Source: JBCCAG01 sp050331115 (GTDB taxonomy: Bacteria > Cyanobacteriota > Cyanobacteriia > CAKZMO01). From it: a stretch of DNA of 64,000 nucleotides. Under the pieces are notes generated by a model. The model saw nothing but the letters and a program-made list of their open reading frames with translations. It did not search any database and was not told where the DNA came from. The position numbers were made by a program, and so were the translations under genes. Below are positions 37,623 to 47,039 of this stretch, piece by piece. Within the stretch, counting starts at the first letter, position 1. Each line of letters begins with the position of its first letter. The stretch covers positions 12,030-76,029 of the forward strand of contig JBHJHD010000011.1 of the NCBI GenBank assembly GCA_050331115.1. Direction: 5' to 3'.

Positions 37623-39461
37623 TCACCGGCCCACCGCTACCTGCATCGACTGACGCGTTTTATCGGCCTGGTCCAGCAGAGATTCCGCAAAGGCGATCGC
37701 CTGCTGATCGGATTTGCCTCCGGCGAGCTGGGCCAGCTCCTCGCGGCGCTGCTGCTGGTCTAGGGGCATCACCCGCACCACGGTGCGCACCGCATCGCTG
37801 GCCGTCTTGCTCCCTATATCATCGGCGGCGGGTTCGCTGGCGGCTTCTGCTTTCTTGGCGCGGCGCTTTGTCCCAGGCGGCGAAACCGACGGGGTAGCGA
37901 TCGCTCCATCCCCCACCACGGCCTTACTGACGTGGAAGTGATTGTCGGCCATGGCCGCCACAATCGGCTGGTGAGTGACGCACAGCACCTGATGACGATG
38001 GCTGAGCTGATGCAGCTTTTCGGCGATCGCCTGGGCCACCCGACCGGACACCCCGGCGTCGATCTCATCAAAAATCATCGTCCCTACTGCATCGGCTTGG
38101 GAGAGGCACACCTTTAAGGCCAGCAAAAAGCGGCTCATCTCGCCGCCGGAGGCCGTCTCGGACAGCGGCTGCAGCGGCTCGCCGGGGTTGGGGCTAAACA
38201 TAAAGGTGATCCGGTCCGCGCCGCTGACGGTAGGGGAAACGGGAGAGACCGCCACTTGGAACTGCACCTTGTCCATAGCTAAGGGCTTCAGCTGGCTGAT
38301 GATCTGGTCCTGGAGCTGCTGGGCCGCCGCCTGACGGAGCTGGGTAAGCTGGGCGCAGGCCTCCACTAGTTTGGCCTGCTTCACCTGGTGGGCTTGCTCT
38401 AGCGCCTCCATCGACTGGCCGCCGTCGTTGAGGGCCTCTAGCTCCGTCTGCAGCTGCTGGTCGCGGGCGATCGCCTCCCCTAGGGTAGGGCCATACTTGC
38501 GGCAAATCTGCTTGAGCTGCACAATACGCTCCTCCACCTCGCTTAGCCGCTGGGGGTCGGTCTCTAGCACCTCGCCATAGGCATTGATCTGCCGCCCGGT
38601 TTCCTCCACGTGGGCCAGGGCCTCGTTGAGCATTTCCAGCATGGGGACAATGGTGGTGTCGTACTCCGCCATCGTGGTGAGGGTATCGTGGGCGCGACCC
38701 AGCAGGTCAGCGCAGGCGTCGCTGCCGTCGTCGGCTTGGTAGAGCAGCTGATAGGCCTGATAGCTATACTGCTGCAGCTCTACCGCATGGCTGAGGCGCT
38801 TGCGCTCTTGTTCCAGGTGGTCTAGCTCGTCAGGATTATCGAGGTTGGCCTCCTGTAGCTCTTTAGCCTGAAAGGTGAATAGGTCGAGCTGCTGCTGCCG
38901 CTGGGCCTCCTGATGCTTGCGGCGCTCTAGGGCCTTGAGGGCAGCCTGTGACGCGCCGTAGGCCTCGGCCACCACGGCCAGCTGGCTTTGCAGCTCGGGG
39001 CCGCCAAAGCCGTCGAGCCAGCGGCGTTGCAGGGCCGCCTCCCCGAGCTGCACGGTCTGACCTTGGGCGGTAATTTCCACCAGCCGCTGGCGCAGCGATT
39101 CAATCTGCTGCTTATTCACCAGCATGCCGTTTACCCGAGAGCGGTTACGCACCCCGCCCCGCCCCGCGGTCAGCTCCCGGCGGCAGACCATTACCCCGTC
39201 CTCTACGGATTCAATCTCCTGCGCGGTCAGCCAAGCGCCTAGCTCCGGCACCAGCGCAAAGCGAGCTTCGATTAGGCCGCGATCGCTCCCAGCCCGCACG
39301 ATGCGCCCCGACACCCGCCCCCCCAGGACGGCGTCAATAGCGTCTAAAATAATTGATTTTCCGGCCCCTGTTTCTCCGGTGAGCACGTTGAGGCCATTGC
39401 CAAATAGGAGGTCCAAAGAGTCGACTAGGGCAAAGTTTTCGACGTGGAGGGAGATCAGCAT
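37623..39461 (-). CDS. recN: DNA repair protein RecN
   Basis: 612 aa SMC-like ATPase. Walker A is GLNVLTGETGAGKSIILDAI (about residues 24-43). A long coiled coil lies between about 160 and 400. The signature is ASGGEMSRFLLALK, and Walker B/D-loop is TMIFDEIDAGVSGRVAQAI, then VLCVTHQPIVAAMADNHF. RecN holds DNA ends during double-strand break repair. An insertion of about 35 residues near the C-terminus (RRAKKAEAASEPAADD) is Ala/Lys-rich and probably disordered. Confidence 0.96.
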   Translation of the reverse strand: MLISLHVENFALVDSLDLLFGNGLNVLTGETGAGKSIILDAIDAVLGGRVSGRIVRAGSDRGLIEARFALVPELGAWLTAQEIESVEDGVMVCRRELTAGRGGVRNRSRVNGMLVNKQQIESLRQRLVEITAQGQTVQLGEAALQRRWLDGFGGPELQSQLAVVAEAYGASQAALKALERRKHQEAQRQQQLDLFTFQAKELQEANLDNPDELDHLEQERKRLSHAVELQQYSYQAYQLLYQADDGSDACADLLGRAHDTLTTMAEYDTTIVPMLEMLNEALAHVEETGRQINAYGEVLETDPQRLSEVEERIVQLKQICRKYGPTLGEAIARDQQLQTELEALNDGGQSMEALEQAHQVKQAKLVEACAQLTQLRQAAAQQLQDQIISQLKPLAMDKVQFQVAVSPVSPTVSGADRITFMFSPNPGEPLQPLSETASGGEMSRFLLALKVCLSQADAVGTMIFDEIDAGVSGRVAQAIAEKLHQLSHRHQVLCVTHQPIVAAMADNHFHVSKAVVGDGAIATPSVSPPGTKRRAKKAEAASEPAADDIGSKTASDAVRTVVRVMPLDQQQRREELAQLAGGKSDQQAIAFAESLLDQADKTRQSMQVAVGR

Positions 39462-39894
39462 AAGGGGGACGGTGAGCTGGACGACGCCAGAACTAGTACA
39501 TCAGTATAGTACGTCCAATAGACTCCTTAAGTTTGACACACTCTCTATAGGCTACAAGGGATGCAATAGCGGGTGAGGCGATAGTACCAGGTTTACGGTG
39601 GCGATCGCAGAGCTATCTAAGGAATGGGAATTTTAGCCAGACTTCAATCTTGAAGATGAGCGGCTTGGCCACCGTGAGCCTGCTGAGGAACCTGTCGTCG
39701 CTCTGTGCGTCCAATTACTAGAACACTTCGGTAAACTTTGTAACTTGACTGTCGCTGACGCGGCTCACGCCAAAGGCTACGCAGTAGCCAGTCAGATGCC
39801 GAGCAGAGTCCAAGTCTATCTCTACTGAGATAGAGCTTGTAGATTGGGATGCACGCCGCCTAAAAATTTTTTAACAGATTTAAATAAAGAGGCT
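39462..39894. other. Intergenic region with a start-less open frame
   Basis: This 433-base gap separates divergent recN and the RTX gene. Between 39638 and 39826 a plus-strand frame is open and has coding-like composition (RLGHREPAEEPVVALCVQLL) but no start codon, so it may be a gene remnant. The last bases before the RTX start are AT-rich, consistent with its promoter. Confidence 0.4.
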
Positions 39895-42264
39895 ATGGCT
39901 AGTATCACCGTCACCACAGCAGCTAATTCAGGAGCAGGTTCGCTCAGAGAGGCGATCGCCAGCGCCAGCAGCGGCGACACAATCGTATTTTCGTCCCAGC
40001 TTGCAAATAAAACGATTCGCCTCGACGAGCAGCTTGTCGTCAGTAAAAGCCTCACCTTTGATGGGGCGGCCGCGCCCAACCTGACCCTCAGCGGTCAGAA
40101 CAAGACGCGGATTATGCACGTAGACTACAACTTTTCAGATGTTGTAATTCGAAACCTCGCCTTTGCCAACGGCCGCGCCGCCGACAACGACCCCAACAAT
40201 AAACCGCAGCAGGGCGGAGCGATTAAGCTTGGCGATCCCAATACGCTGGTGGTCGAGAACTCTCGCTTCATCAACAACGCCGCCGAGCGCGGCGGTGCGA
40301 TCAACGTCGGCTACGGGGCCAGCGCCACGATTGTCAATAGCGTCTTTGACGGCAATGATGGCACCCTCGCCGACAACGGCTTCAGCGCCGGGGCGATTTC
40401 CACTGCCGGGGGCGGCAAGGGTGCGAAGGTCGTCAACCGTAGGGGCGATCGCGAAGTGGGTGGTGAGGCGTTCCTCGATATTCGCAATTCCACCTTCACC
40501 AATAACAAAGGCTCCTACGGCGCAGTCTATACCCTGCTCAGCGGCCTGCGGGTAGAAGACACGGTTTTTCGCAATAACGAAGGTACGCGGGGCGCTGGCG
40601 CCATTTTCACCGATGGCGCCAACGGCACCGCCCAAGACGATAATCTGGGCGGAACGACAATTGTTCGCAACGTGGTAGCCGAGAACAACAAAAGTGGCGA
40701 ACACGGCGGGGCCTTCTATTTCTATGGGTATTCCGGCGATAAATACATTGTCGAGAACGCTCAAATAGCCGGCAACAGCGCTTTTCGCGGCGGCGGCATC
40801 GGGGCCCAGTCGGGCCGGGATAAAGACAACGGCGTTGAGCTGATTATTCGCAACTCGGTGATTGCCGACAATACGGCGTCATCCCAGGGCGGCGGCCTAT
40901 GGACCGACGTGAAGGACGGCGTCACAATCGAGGACTCGACCTTCTCGGGCAACCAGGTCACGACCCCCACCGGCGGCGGCGACATCGGTGGGGCGATCGT
41001 CCTCAACACCCGCGAAGAAGCCAAGTCGACCATCACCAACACCACGTTTGTCGACAACTACGCCGGTCGCCAGTCGGGCAATATCTGGATCGGCGGTCGG
41101 GAGAAGGCCAAGAATCTCACCATCACCGACTCTCGCTTTGCAAACAATCGCGCCGGCAGCAGAGATACGGAAAATACCGTCAACTTTGAGGTCAAAGAAG
41201 GGGGCGGCAACCTGGTCCAAAGTAAGACGGGCGTAGACACCGGACTGCCCAAGGCCAAGCTGGTGGAGACCCTGAAGCTCGACCCCATACCAACGGCGGG
41301 CGGTTCCAACAGCGGCGCGGGTGACCCGCCTGCTCCCACCACTGGCACCCCCACTACCGGCGCTTCCACAGGGGAAGACGCTGCGCCGCCTAAGTCAATG
41401 CCTGAGCCCACAGACGATAAGCCCCAAGACCCCATCGGCGAGTCTTCCATGGCGGGCGGCGATCGCCCCGTGAAGACGGGCAGCGGTGACGATACTGTAG
41501 TTATTGGCGCAGAGGACAGCACTGTAAACGCCAAATCTGGCGACGACTTCGTCTACTCCGAGGGAAACATCTCCGGCAGCGTGCACACCGTTGACCTAGG
41601 TGCTGGTGAGGATAGCTTCTGGGCTACCAGCGGAGACAACGCCATTGCCGGCAAAGATGACAACACCATCGGCATTGGCAAAGGCGACGATACCGTTAGC
41701 ACCTACGGTGGCGATGACTTTGTCTACTCCGTTGGGGGCGGCGGCGGCGATAACACGCTGAGCCTGGGCGGCGGCGACAACACTGTCTGGGTTGAGGGCG
41801 GCAGCTATAAAATTACTGCCGGGGCAGGAGACGACGCTATTGGTCTGGGTGTCGGCGTCGATAGCGTCAACGCAGGCAGCGGCGACAACGTCATCTATAC
41901 GATCGACGCCGCCTCCGCGGGGAATAAAGACATCATGACCGGTGCGGGCAACGACTACATTCAAACGGGAGCCGGGGATGACCGGCTCGACGGTGGCCTA
42001 GGTGATATCAATACCCTTGCCGGCGGCGAGGGTGCAGACACCTTTGTGCTGCGGCAGGGCACTTATACCTATGTCGAGGATTTTGAAGCAGGGCGCGATG
42101 CGATCGCGCTATCGGGCACCGGCCTTAGCGAGATAAGCATCAGTCAGGGTACCGGAGAGGCTGCTCAAGATGCCTTCATCAGCGTAGATGGGGCGATGGT
42201 GATGCAGGTGGCCGATACTCAGGCGACGGCGCTCGATGGCGGCAGGAGCTTTATTGGGGCATAG
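39895..42264 (+). CDS. Secreted beta-helix / RTX-type calcium-binding protein
   Basis: 789 aa from ATG 39895 (AAGAGG lies two bases upstream; TTG 39844 is in frame). The N-terminus matches the SLREAI-type start of right-handed beta-helix/POMP-like proteins (ANSGAGSLREAIASASSGDT). Residues about 1-430 are parallel beta-helix repeats rich in Gly/Asn with NNxAxxGGAI motifs. A Thr/Pro/Gly linker (about 445-520) precedes RTX-like repeats (GDDTVVIG, GAGDDAIGLG, GAGDDRLDGGLGD) and an ending typical of type I secretion substrates. No Sec signal, as expected for that route. It probably binds Ca2+ on the cell surface or in sheath. A perfect terminator follows. Confidence 0.88.
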   Translation: MASITVTTAANSGAGSLREAIASASSGDTIVFSSQLANKTIRLDEQLVVSKSLTFDGAAAPNLTLSGQNKTRIMHVDYNFSDVVIRNLAFANGRAADNDPNNKPQQGGAIKLGDPNTLVVENSRFINNAAERGGAINVGYGASATIVNSVFDGNDGTLADNGFSAGAISTAGGGKGAKVVNRRGDREVGGEAFLDIRNSTFTNNKGSYGAVYTLLSGLRVEDTVFRNNEGTRGAGAIFTDGANGTAQDDNLGGTTIVRNVVAENNKSGEHGGAFYFYGYSGDKYIVENAQIAGNSAFRGGGIGAQSGRDKDNGVELIIRNSVIADNTASSQGGGLWTDVKDGVTIEDSTFSGNQVTTPTGGGDIGGAIVLNTREEAKSTITNTTFVDNYAGRQSGNIWIGGREKAKNLTITDSRFANNRAGSRDTENTVNFEVKEGGGNLVQSKTGVDTGLPKAKLVETLKLDPIPTAGGSNSGAGDPPAPTTGTPTTGASTGEDAAPPKSMPEPTDDKPQDPIGESSMAGGDRPVKTGSGDDTVVIGAEDSTVNAKSGDDFVYSEGNISGSVHTVDLGAGEDSFWATSGDNAIAGKDDNTIGIGKGDDTVSTYGGDDFVYSVGGGGGDNTLSLGGGDNTVWVEGGSYKITAGAGDDAIGLGVGVDSVNAGSGDNVIYTIDAASAGNKDIMTGAGNDYIQTGAGDDRLDGGLGDINTLAGGEGADTFVLRQGTYTYVEDFEAGRDAIALSGTGLSEISISQGTGEAAQDAFISVDGAMVMQVADTQATALDGGRSFIGA

Positions 42265-42291
42265 TGACAGATAGCCAGCGGCTTAGCGAAC

Positions 42292-42327
42292 AATCGGCGG
42301 CTAGGGTTAAAATCCTAGCCGCCGATT
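42292..42327 (+). terminator. Intrinsic terminator of the RTX gene
   Basis: A perfect 14-bp stem (AATCGGCGGCTAGG with CCTAGCCGCCGATT) and an 8-base loop, followed by TGTTCT, begin 27 bases after the RTX stop codon. Confidence 0.85.
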
Positions 42328-42476
42328 TGTTCTATTGAGATAGCCAGACGTGATATACATGTTTCGTCTGCTCTATGGCTTATTACGCTAGCTCAGCCGC
42401 TCAGGACTGCCCTGTTGGCGTAAAGCCTTGAGATTCATTGCGATAGTTGACGGAGCGCTAGTTGTTGGGAGTCGAC

Positions 42477-42875
42477 ATGAATTCTTTTTATCAAGATCTA
42501 CTGGGAAGGCTTACAAATCAGCTAAGCCAGACGCAGAAAGAAGCCACGATAGATCTCTGCCTATTGGGCATGTATGCAGATCATTCGATCTCTCTAGCAG
42601 AACAAGACTTTATTGAAGATGAGTCTATTACTCTAACCTGGGAATCTGGAGTTTCGTTTAATGGGTACGTGCAAAAAGCAACCGCGCAAGTCAGAGACGC
42701 GCAAGATGACCCAGAAGCGATGAAAGCGTTGCTTCAGCGCATTGGCGATCGCCTGGGAAGCGACGAGTCAAAGCGGGTCGCGGTCAACGAGCTTGAGAAA
42801 CTGCTGCAGGCCGATGGCGTGGTTAAGACGGAAAAAGAATTTCTGTCTCAGGTGAGAGCAGCTCTGAGCCTCTAG
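42477..42875 (+). CDS. TerB-like small helical protein
   Basis: 132 aa from ATG 42477, which has GGGAG five bases upstream; a TTG-type start at 42462 is less likely. The whole chain is helical. DLCLLGMYADHSISLAEQDFIEDE and LLQADGVVKTEKEFLSQVRAAL resemble the paired acidic helices of TerB/tellurite-resistance-like domains. No catalytic motif. The membrane protein 37 bases downstream is on the same strand and may be its partner. Confidence 0.6.
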   Translation: MNSFYQDLLGRLTNQLSQTQKEATIDLCLLGMYADHSISLAEQDFIEDESITLTWESGVSFNGYVQKATAQVRDAQDDPEAMKALLQRIGDRLGSDESKRVAVNELEKLLQADGVVKTEKEFLSQVRAALSL

Positions 42876-42911
42876 GCCTAATCGGTTGGGCCCAATCAGT
42901 GGCGCTTCAAG

Positions 42912-43439
42912 ATGCGAATTTTTACTCCGCTGATCATCTGGACCGCTGGCATTCTGGTGACAGCGCTAGCTGGCGCGCTCACCAACGCCGTCAACGGCCA
43001 CATTTCGCCCCTCTACTTTGTAAATATCCTGGGATGGGGAGACATGGAACAGGTTCCCCGAGCGGCAATCGCCCAGGGCATTTTTGAAGGTGCTGTGGTG
43101 GGGCTACTCTTGTCCACGGTTTTTACCGTTGCTACCGGGCTCATTTCCCGTTTTAGGTGCTCAGCTGCCGATGGCCTCAGGTATCTCGGCTATATACTTG
43201 CGACCGTGCTGGTGGCCTGGGGCGTTGGCGGGGCGATCGCGGTTGGGCTAGCCCGCTTAAGCCCTGAGTTTTATCAGAACACCTTTCGCGGCGTGCCGGA
43301 GCAGACGGGGGCGATGCTTCGATATGCCTGGGTGGGCGGCAGCATTGTAGGGCTGCAGCTGCTAGCGGCGAGCGGAGTTCTACTGGCCTTTTCTCTCATT
43401 CCTAGCTTGGTCTGTGTCACACTCTCGCGCTCAAACTAG
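42912..43439 (+). CDS. Four-helix membrane protein, unknown
   Basis: 175 aa with four hydrophobic segments: about 5-27 (TPLIIWTAGILVTALAG), 55-80 (GIFEGAVVGLLLSTVFTVA), 91-113 and 142-170. Short polar loops, and a Cys/Arg cluster (SRFRCSAAD) before the third helix. No family recognised. It follows the TerB-like gene closely and is followed by a small hairpin with a T-rich tail. Confidence 0.7.
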   Translation: MRIFTPLIIWTAGILVTALAGALTNAVNGHISPLYFVNILGWGDMEQVPRAAIAQGIFEGAVVGLLLSTVFTVATGLISRFRCSAADGLRYLGYILATVLVAWGVGGAIAVGLARLSPEFYQNTFRGVPEQTGAMLRYAWVGGSIVGLQLLAASGVLLAFSLIPSLVCVTLSRSN

Positions 43440-43510
43440 CAGGGGTTCATTGAGCTTATTGAGAAGCAAGACCTAAGTAGCTGACCACAAGTAGACGCTG
43501 CTGGAGGCGA

Positions 43511-43534
43511 ACCCTTAGTTAGGGTCGTTTATTT
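43511..43534 (+). terminator. Possible weak intrinsic terminator
   Basis: A short hairpin (ACCCT, loop TAGTT, AGGGT) is followed by CGTTTATTT, 71 bases after the membrane protein stop and just before the converging bestrophin gene ends. Confidence 0.45.
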
Positions 43535-43546
43535 ATGGTCCCCTGC

Positions 43547-44449
43547 CTATGTGCCATGGACAGATAGCGGTTCTGCAGCCTGAGGCTGGGCCGCAATCAG
43601 CTCCTCCATATTTTGAGCGATCGTTTGGCAAATGGCATTCAGCGGCAAGTCGTTGGGGTCGTGGCCAAAGGGATTCTCAATCTCTACGCCAATCTCCTCA
43701 ATGCCAAATACCGTAAAGCTGACAATGCCCGTCACCAGACCGGTCCACACGCCCCAGGTATCCACCACCAAAAACGGCAGTGCGCAGCAGTAAAGCAGCA
43801 GCAGCTGCTTTAGGTGAATCGCATAGGCCAGCGGAATGGGCGTTTTCAAGATGCGCTCGCTGCCCCCCAGCACGTCCACAAGTTTATTTAGCAGCTCCTG
43901 CATGCCGTGGAGCTGATACAGCGGCAGGCGATCGCCCTCATACTGACGCTGCAGGTAGTCGCCAATCCAAAAGGCAATCTGCAGCGGTACGTGACCGGCT
44001 TGATTGAGCGTTTTGAACTGAGATGGGGTGATAAATCTCTGGACGTCCTCGAACGATTCGCCTCGTAGGTGGTGCTTCATCGCAAAGGCAAAGGCGCTCA
44101 ATAGCCGCACCGTTTCGGCCTTTGCCTGCCGCTCCTGGTCGCTGTGGGCCTGAACGTTAATCCAAATCTGCCGACCCAGGTTTCGCGTCGCGTTGACTAG
44201 GCTGCCCCAAAGCTGTCGGCCCTCCCAAAAGCGGGCATAGGCAGTGTTGGTGCGAAACACCAGCAGCAGCCCCAGCACCAGGTCGGGGATGATGCTGTTG
44301 AAGGGCAGCGCCACATTGATGTCAAAAGCATAGAGGACGGAGGCAATCGCGCCGATGGCGGTACAGAGCAGCGTGCGCGGCCAGATGGCTGGGATGACTG
44401 AACCCCGCCATCGGAGTGCGTCTCGAAACCAGTGTTGATCTACTACCAC
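43547..44449 (-). CDS. Bestrophin-family ion channel (UPF0187)
   Basis: 300 aa from a GTG at 44449. Bacterial/plant bestrophin features: WFRDALRWRGSVIPAIWP near the N-terminus, VALPFNSIIPDLVLGLLLVFRTNTAYARFWEGR (about 45-77), WGSLVNATRNLGRQI, and the C-terminal FGIEEIGVEIENPFGHDPNDLPL (about 248-270). Four membrane helices. Family members conduct chloride/bicarbonate or cations, and cyanobacterial ones are linked to bicarbonate/proton balance in the thylakoid. Isolated gene. Confidence 0.93.
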   Translation of the reverse strand: MVVDQHWFRDALRWRGSVIPAIWPRTLLCTAIGAIASVLYAFDINVALPFNSIIPDLVLGLLLVFRTNTAYARFWEGRQLWGSLVNATRNLGRQIWINVQAHSDQERQAKAETVRLLSAFAFAMKHHLRGESFEDVQRFITPSQFKTLNQAGHVPLQIAFWIGDYLQRQYEGDRLPLYQLHGMQELLNKLVDVLGGSERILKTPIPLAYAIHLKQLLLLYCCALPFLVVDTWGVWTGLVTGIVSFTVFGIEEIGVEIENPFGHDPNDLPLNAICQTIAQNMEELIAAQPQAAEPLSVHGT

Positions 44450-44505
44450 CGAATCACCAACTTAAAGTCTACAAAACTGCGGGTTTTGAACTGATCGGGC
44501 TGTCC

Positions 44506-44647
44506 TAATACCAAATGAATATAAAGATGCACATTAGGCTCACCCCGGCTGTCGCCATCCCCGACGCCCTTCGGGCAGGCTTTGCCAAAAGCAAGGGGGA
44601 TTACAGGAGAATCTCAATATATGCAGCCACACACGGAATTGGTATAA
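44506..44647. repeat. MITE-like element (possible)
   Basis: The ends carry imperfect inverted repeats (TAATACCAAAT at 44506-44516 and AATTGGTATAA at 44637-44647) around about 120 bases without coding capacity; the inside has a small hairpin CGCCCTTCGGGCAG. Termini of the TATACCAATT type are common in miniature mobile elements of cyanobacteria. No transposase is present. Confidence 0.4.
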
Positions 44648-44700
44648 GCGCCCAAACCAGCGGAATAAAAGGCCACTATGGCCAACTAAGTTGAACTAAG

Positions 44701-44727
44701 TCCCCCAAAAGTGAAGCTTTAGGGGGA
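44701..44727. repeat. TCCCCC-AAA inverted repeat
   Basis: TCCCCCAAA (44701-44709) pairs with TTTAGGGGGA (44718-44727) with one mismatch. A short palindrome of a kind often scattered in cyanobacterial intergenic DNA. The rest of the 44450-44897 gap shows no gene. Confidence 0.5.
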
Positions 44728-44897
44728 ATATTAAAGCTTAAGCGCGATATTTTCAGAAACCCCGTCCGATTTCAGCGATTCTTCTCAAAAACTCAAGATT
44801 CACGGTCAAAATGAGTAAATGTACAGCCGCTGAGCTGATATCAGAACTTGCGCGTAGCGCACCTTATCCCTAGGCATAGCGAATCAGATGCAACGCA

Positions 44898-45515
44898 TCA
44901 ATCGTCCAGCCAAGACTCTAGGCCCAGTAGGTCTACCTTCGTCTCCATATCCGTGCCGCGCTCAGTTTCCTTCACCTGCCGCAGCATATCCCGTAGCGCC
45001 CTCGTCTCTACCGCGTCCGTCGGGCCATCATACAGACCCCGTCGCTTCAGCTCCTGGGTGAGCACCTGCCGCAGGCTGTCAAACGCCTGCTGCATCTCCG
45101 GACCATAGTGACCGTCGATCTCGCCGGTGTAAAAGCCTTCCTGCTTCAGCCGCGCCTGCGCCTGCTCTAAAGACTGCTTGGGCACCCGGGCCGCCTGGCG
45201 ATCGCGACTGTCCTGCATCACCTGGTCTACCCAGCTATTGTCCAGCGCCCGACGCAGGCGGTCCTGCTGTTCACGGATCTTGGACAAATCGATCAGGTCT
45301 AGCTCGTGGCCCAAAATATGGTCCGTTTCATCGATGATGAAGCTGAGCAGGCGATCGCTTTCAGCCTGCTGAAGGATCTCTGACAGTCGCGTCTCTTGGG
45401 CCTGAGTCAGACAGCTCTGGAGTGAAAGCCAGTAATACTCCTGTGCGATTTCCGCGTAGCCCTGAGATTTGTGGAGCAGGTCTTCTGAAATAGTGTCAAG
45501 ATTTTCCATGTCCAT
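44898..45515 (-). CDS. Cytosolic protein with two peptidoglycan-binding-like motifs
   Basis: 205 aa, no signal peptide. Residues 1-105 are helical and acidic. Residues about 117-145 (RLKQEGFYTGEIDGHYGPEM) match the PG_binding_1 pattern (LxxxGxYxGxIDGxxGP), and about 150-178 (ELKRRGLYDGPTDAVETRAL) look like a degenerate second copy. The absence of an export signal suggests a cytoplasmic role, so the motif may be used for protein binding. It is divergently arranged with a sigma-factor gene across a 370-base gap, which invites a regulatory link, though none is proven. Confidence 0.65.
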   Translation of the reverse strand: MDMENLDTISEDLLHKSQGYAEIAQEYYWLSLQSCLTQAQETRLSEILQQAESDRLLSFIIDETDHILGHELDLIDLSKIREQQDRLRRALDNSWVDQVMQDSRDRQAARVPKQSLEQAQARLKQEGFYTGEIDGHYGPEMQQAFDSLRQVLTQELKRRGLYDGPTDAVETRALRDMLRQVKETERGTDMETKVDLLGLESWLDD

Positions 45516-45887
45516 AGGTTCACCTGAAGTGCGTCATAAAAAGTTGAGGGGACGGCGATTGATAAGTAGCATTGGCGCGCCCTTCGCATGAGCGCGCTCT
45601 ACATATGTGTCGAGAGAAGACGAATGTGACGGCCGTAGCGAATACACTTTATAGAAACTTGTTGTTTAGTAAAGCTTCTGTAAATCGGCCCATATTGCAG
45701 CAACAACCTGAAGCCTTCGACAGAAAGTGACCCACATCGCTGAAAACCTCACTATCCAAAGGGTATTATGCTTAGACGTTACAGGCTGAGCCGCTTAAGT
45801 AAATTTTCTCAACCCATAAAATTCTCAACCGGACAGGTGTCACACTTAGATACTTTCGTCACAATTACTCAGATATCTCTACTTCCC
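45516..45887. other. Divergent promoter region, PG-binding-like gene / sigma factor
   Basis: About 370 bases. A frame upstream of the sigma factor is open from ATG 45768 (AAGGG lies five bases before it), so the sigma gene could be 40 codons longer. No hairpin or RNA gene is clear. Confidence 0.4.
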
Positions 45888-46511
45888 ATGAGCATGGCCA
45901 ACGACGATTGCCCCCCCAATCAGCTCCAGGCGGTTATCCGTGAGATCCTAAGCACCAACAGTGCTCATCCATACTCGTTTATTTCGATGGTGCAGCGGTT
46001 CATCAACCAGTACAACTTGACCCACACCACCGAGCCCCACGAGATTATTCACATTGCCTACGAGCGCACGCGCAAGGCCGAGAAAAAGCAAACTATTATC
46101 AACTACAAAGCTTGGCTGCGGAGCACCTGCCTCAATATTATTCGCGAAAAATCTCGTGAGCGGCGAAAGGAAACGCTGATGGACCCTCAATCCCATGAGT
46201 TTGAGGCCCAAACTGCTGTTGAGGTCAATAGCGAACCGGTATCACAGGTGACCCAAGAGCAGCGCATCGACCTGCTGTTTTTGGCGCTAGAGCGGCTATT
46301 TGAAATTAGACCTGACATCGGCCAGCTGCTGAAGTTTCGGCTTTTGGATGGCTATGACTGGGTCCAGATTCAGAAGATATTGGCGGAGGAGGGAGAAGAC
46401 TGCAAGCTGGCCACGTTGCGTAAGCGAGCGGAGCGCGGGAAGCGGCTACTGCGGCGAATTTACCACCAGCTTGAGAAAGATTTACTGCAGGAGCAGGGCG
46501 TCCAAGGCTGA
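45888..46511 (+). CDS. RNA polymerase sigma-70-like factor (group 3/ECF-like)
   Basis: 207 aa from ATG 45888 (247 aa if ATG 45768 is used). A region-2-like segment, IIHIAYERTRKAEKKQTIINYKAWLRSTCLNIIREKSRERRKE (about 56-98), is followed by an acidic linker. A region-4-like helix-turn-helix is then visible, with LFLALERLFEIRPDIGQLLKFRLLDGYDWVQIQKIL and LRKRAERGKRLLRRIYHQL. Regions 1 and 3 are not recognisable, so it is an alternative factor rather than a principal one. A bidirectional terminator separates it from the next gene. Assignment is by pattern only. Confidence 0.65.
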   Translation: MSMANDDCPPNQLQAVIREILSTNSAHPYSFISMVQRFINQYNLTHTTEPHEIIHIAYERTRKAEKKQTIINYKAWLRSTCLNIIREKSRERRKETLMDPQSHEFEAQTAVEVNSEPVSQVTQEQRIDLLFLALERLFEIRPDIGQLLKFRLLDGYDWVQIQKILAEEGEDCKLATLRKRAERGKRLLRRIYHQLEKDLLQEQGVQG

Positions 46512-46560
46512 TCGGTTGTGCACTGTAGCGTAAGGCCTACAGCCTGGGTTTAAAGCTTTA

Positions 46561-46598
46561 ACGGCTAGGGCAGAGGATTGAATTCCTGCCCTAGCCGT
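46561..46598. terminator. Bidirectional terminator
   Basis: A 13-bp perfect stem (ACGGCTAGGGCAG with CTGCCCTAGCCGT) with a 12-base loop, followed by CGGCTTATTTTAG, lies between the convergent sigma factor and NfeD-like genes. Confidence 0.85.
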
Positions 46599-46617
46599 CG
46601 GCTTATTTTAGTTCGCT

Positions 46618-46869
46618 TTAGTTCATGTCATTTGCGCTGTTGGTGTCGATCAGCAGCGTCAGATTTTCTCTGCCGACTACGTAGACAATATCATCTGGGC
46701 ACAGGCTCATGCCCTCTCGAACGCCGCGAGCAGACCAGGTTGTGGCCTGATATTTGACCCTCCACTTTTCTCCTTGAGAAACGACTTTGTCGATAATGGC
46801 TTCAGCGAGCTGAGTTTTGAACCCAGGCATGAATGAGCTGGAGACAGATGTGACTTCGGAGAGAAACAT
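46618..46869 (-). CDS. Small NfeD-like OB-fold protein
   Basis: 83 aa. From residue 30 the pattern VSQGEKWRVKYQATTWSARG...GMSLCPDDIVYVVGRENLTLLID follows the OB-fold C-terminal domain of NfeD (V-x-x-x-G-x-x-W-x-A ... G-x-x-V-x-V-V-x-V-x-G-L-x-L). No membrane segment is present, so it is a free-standing soluble domain. Real gene by composition and by the shared terminator; partner unknown. Confidence 0.6.
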   Translation of the reverse strand: MFLSEVTSVSSSFMPGFKTQLAEAIIDKVVSQGEKWRVKYQATTWSARGVREGMSLCPDDIVYVVGRENLTLLIDTNSANDMN

Positions 46870-47039
46870 GGCGTACTCCTATAGTTCAGGGTGAGTTGAG
46901 AGTAGCTAAGGGCAGAAACCTCAGAACTTCTTATCTGACTCTCAAGTTAAAGTGATGGGCTTCCCCCCTTTGTGACCTACACAGAGCAATATAGACCGTC
47001 GCAGCATTCTGTAATTGCTATAAGAGCACGAGAAGGACT

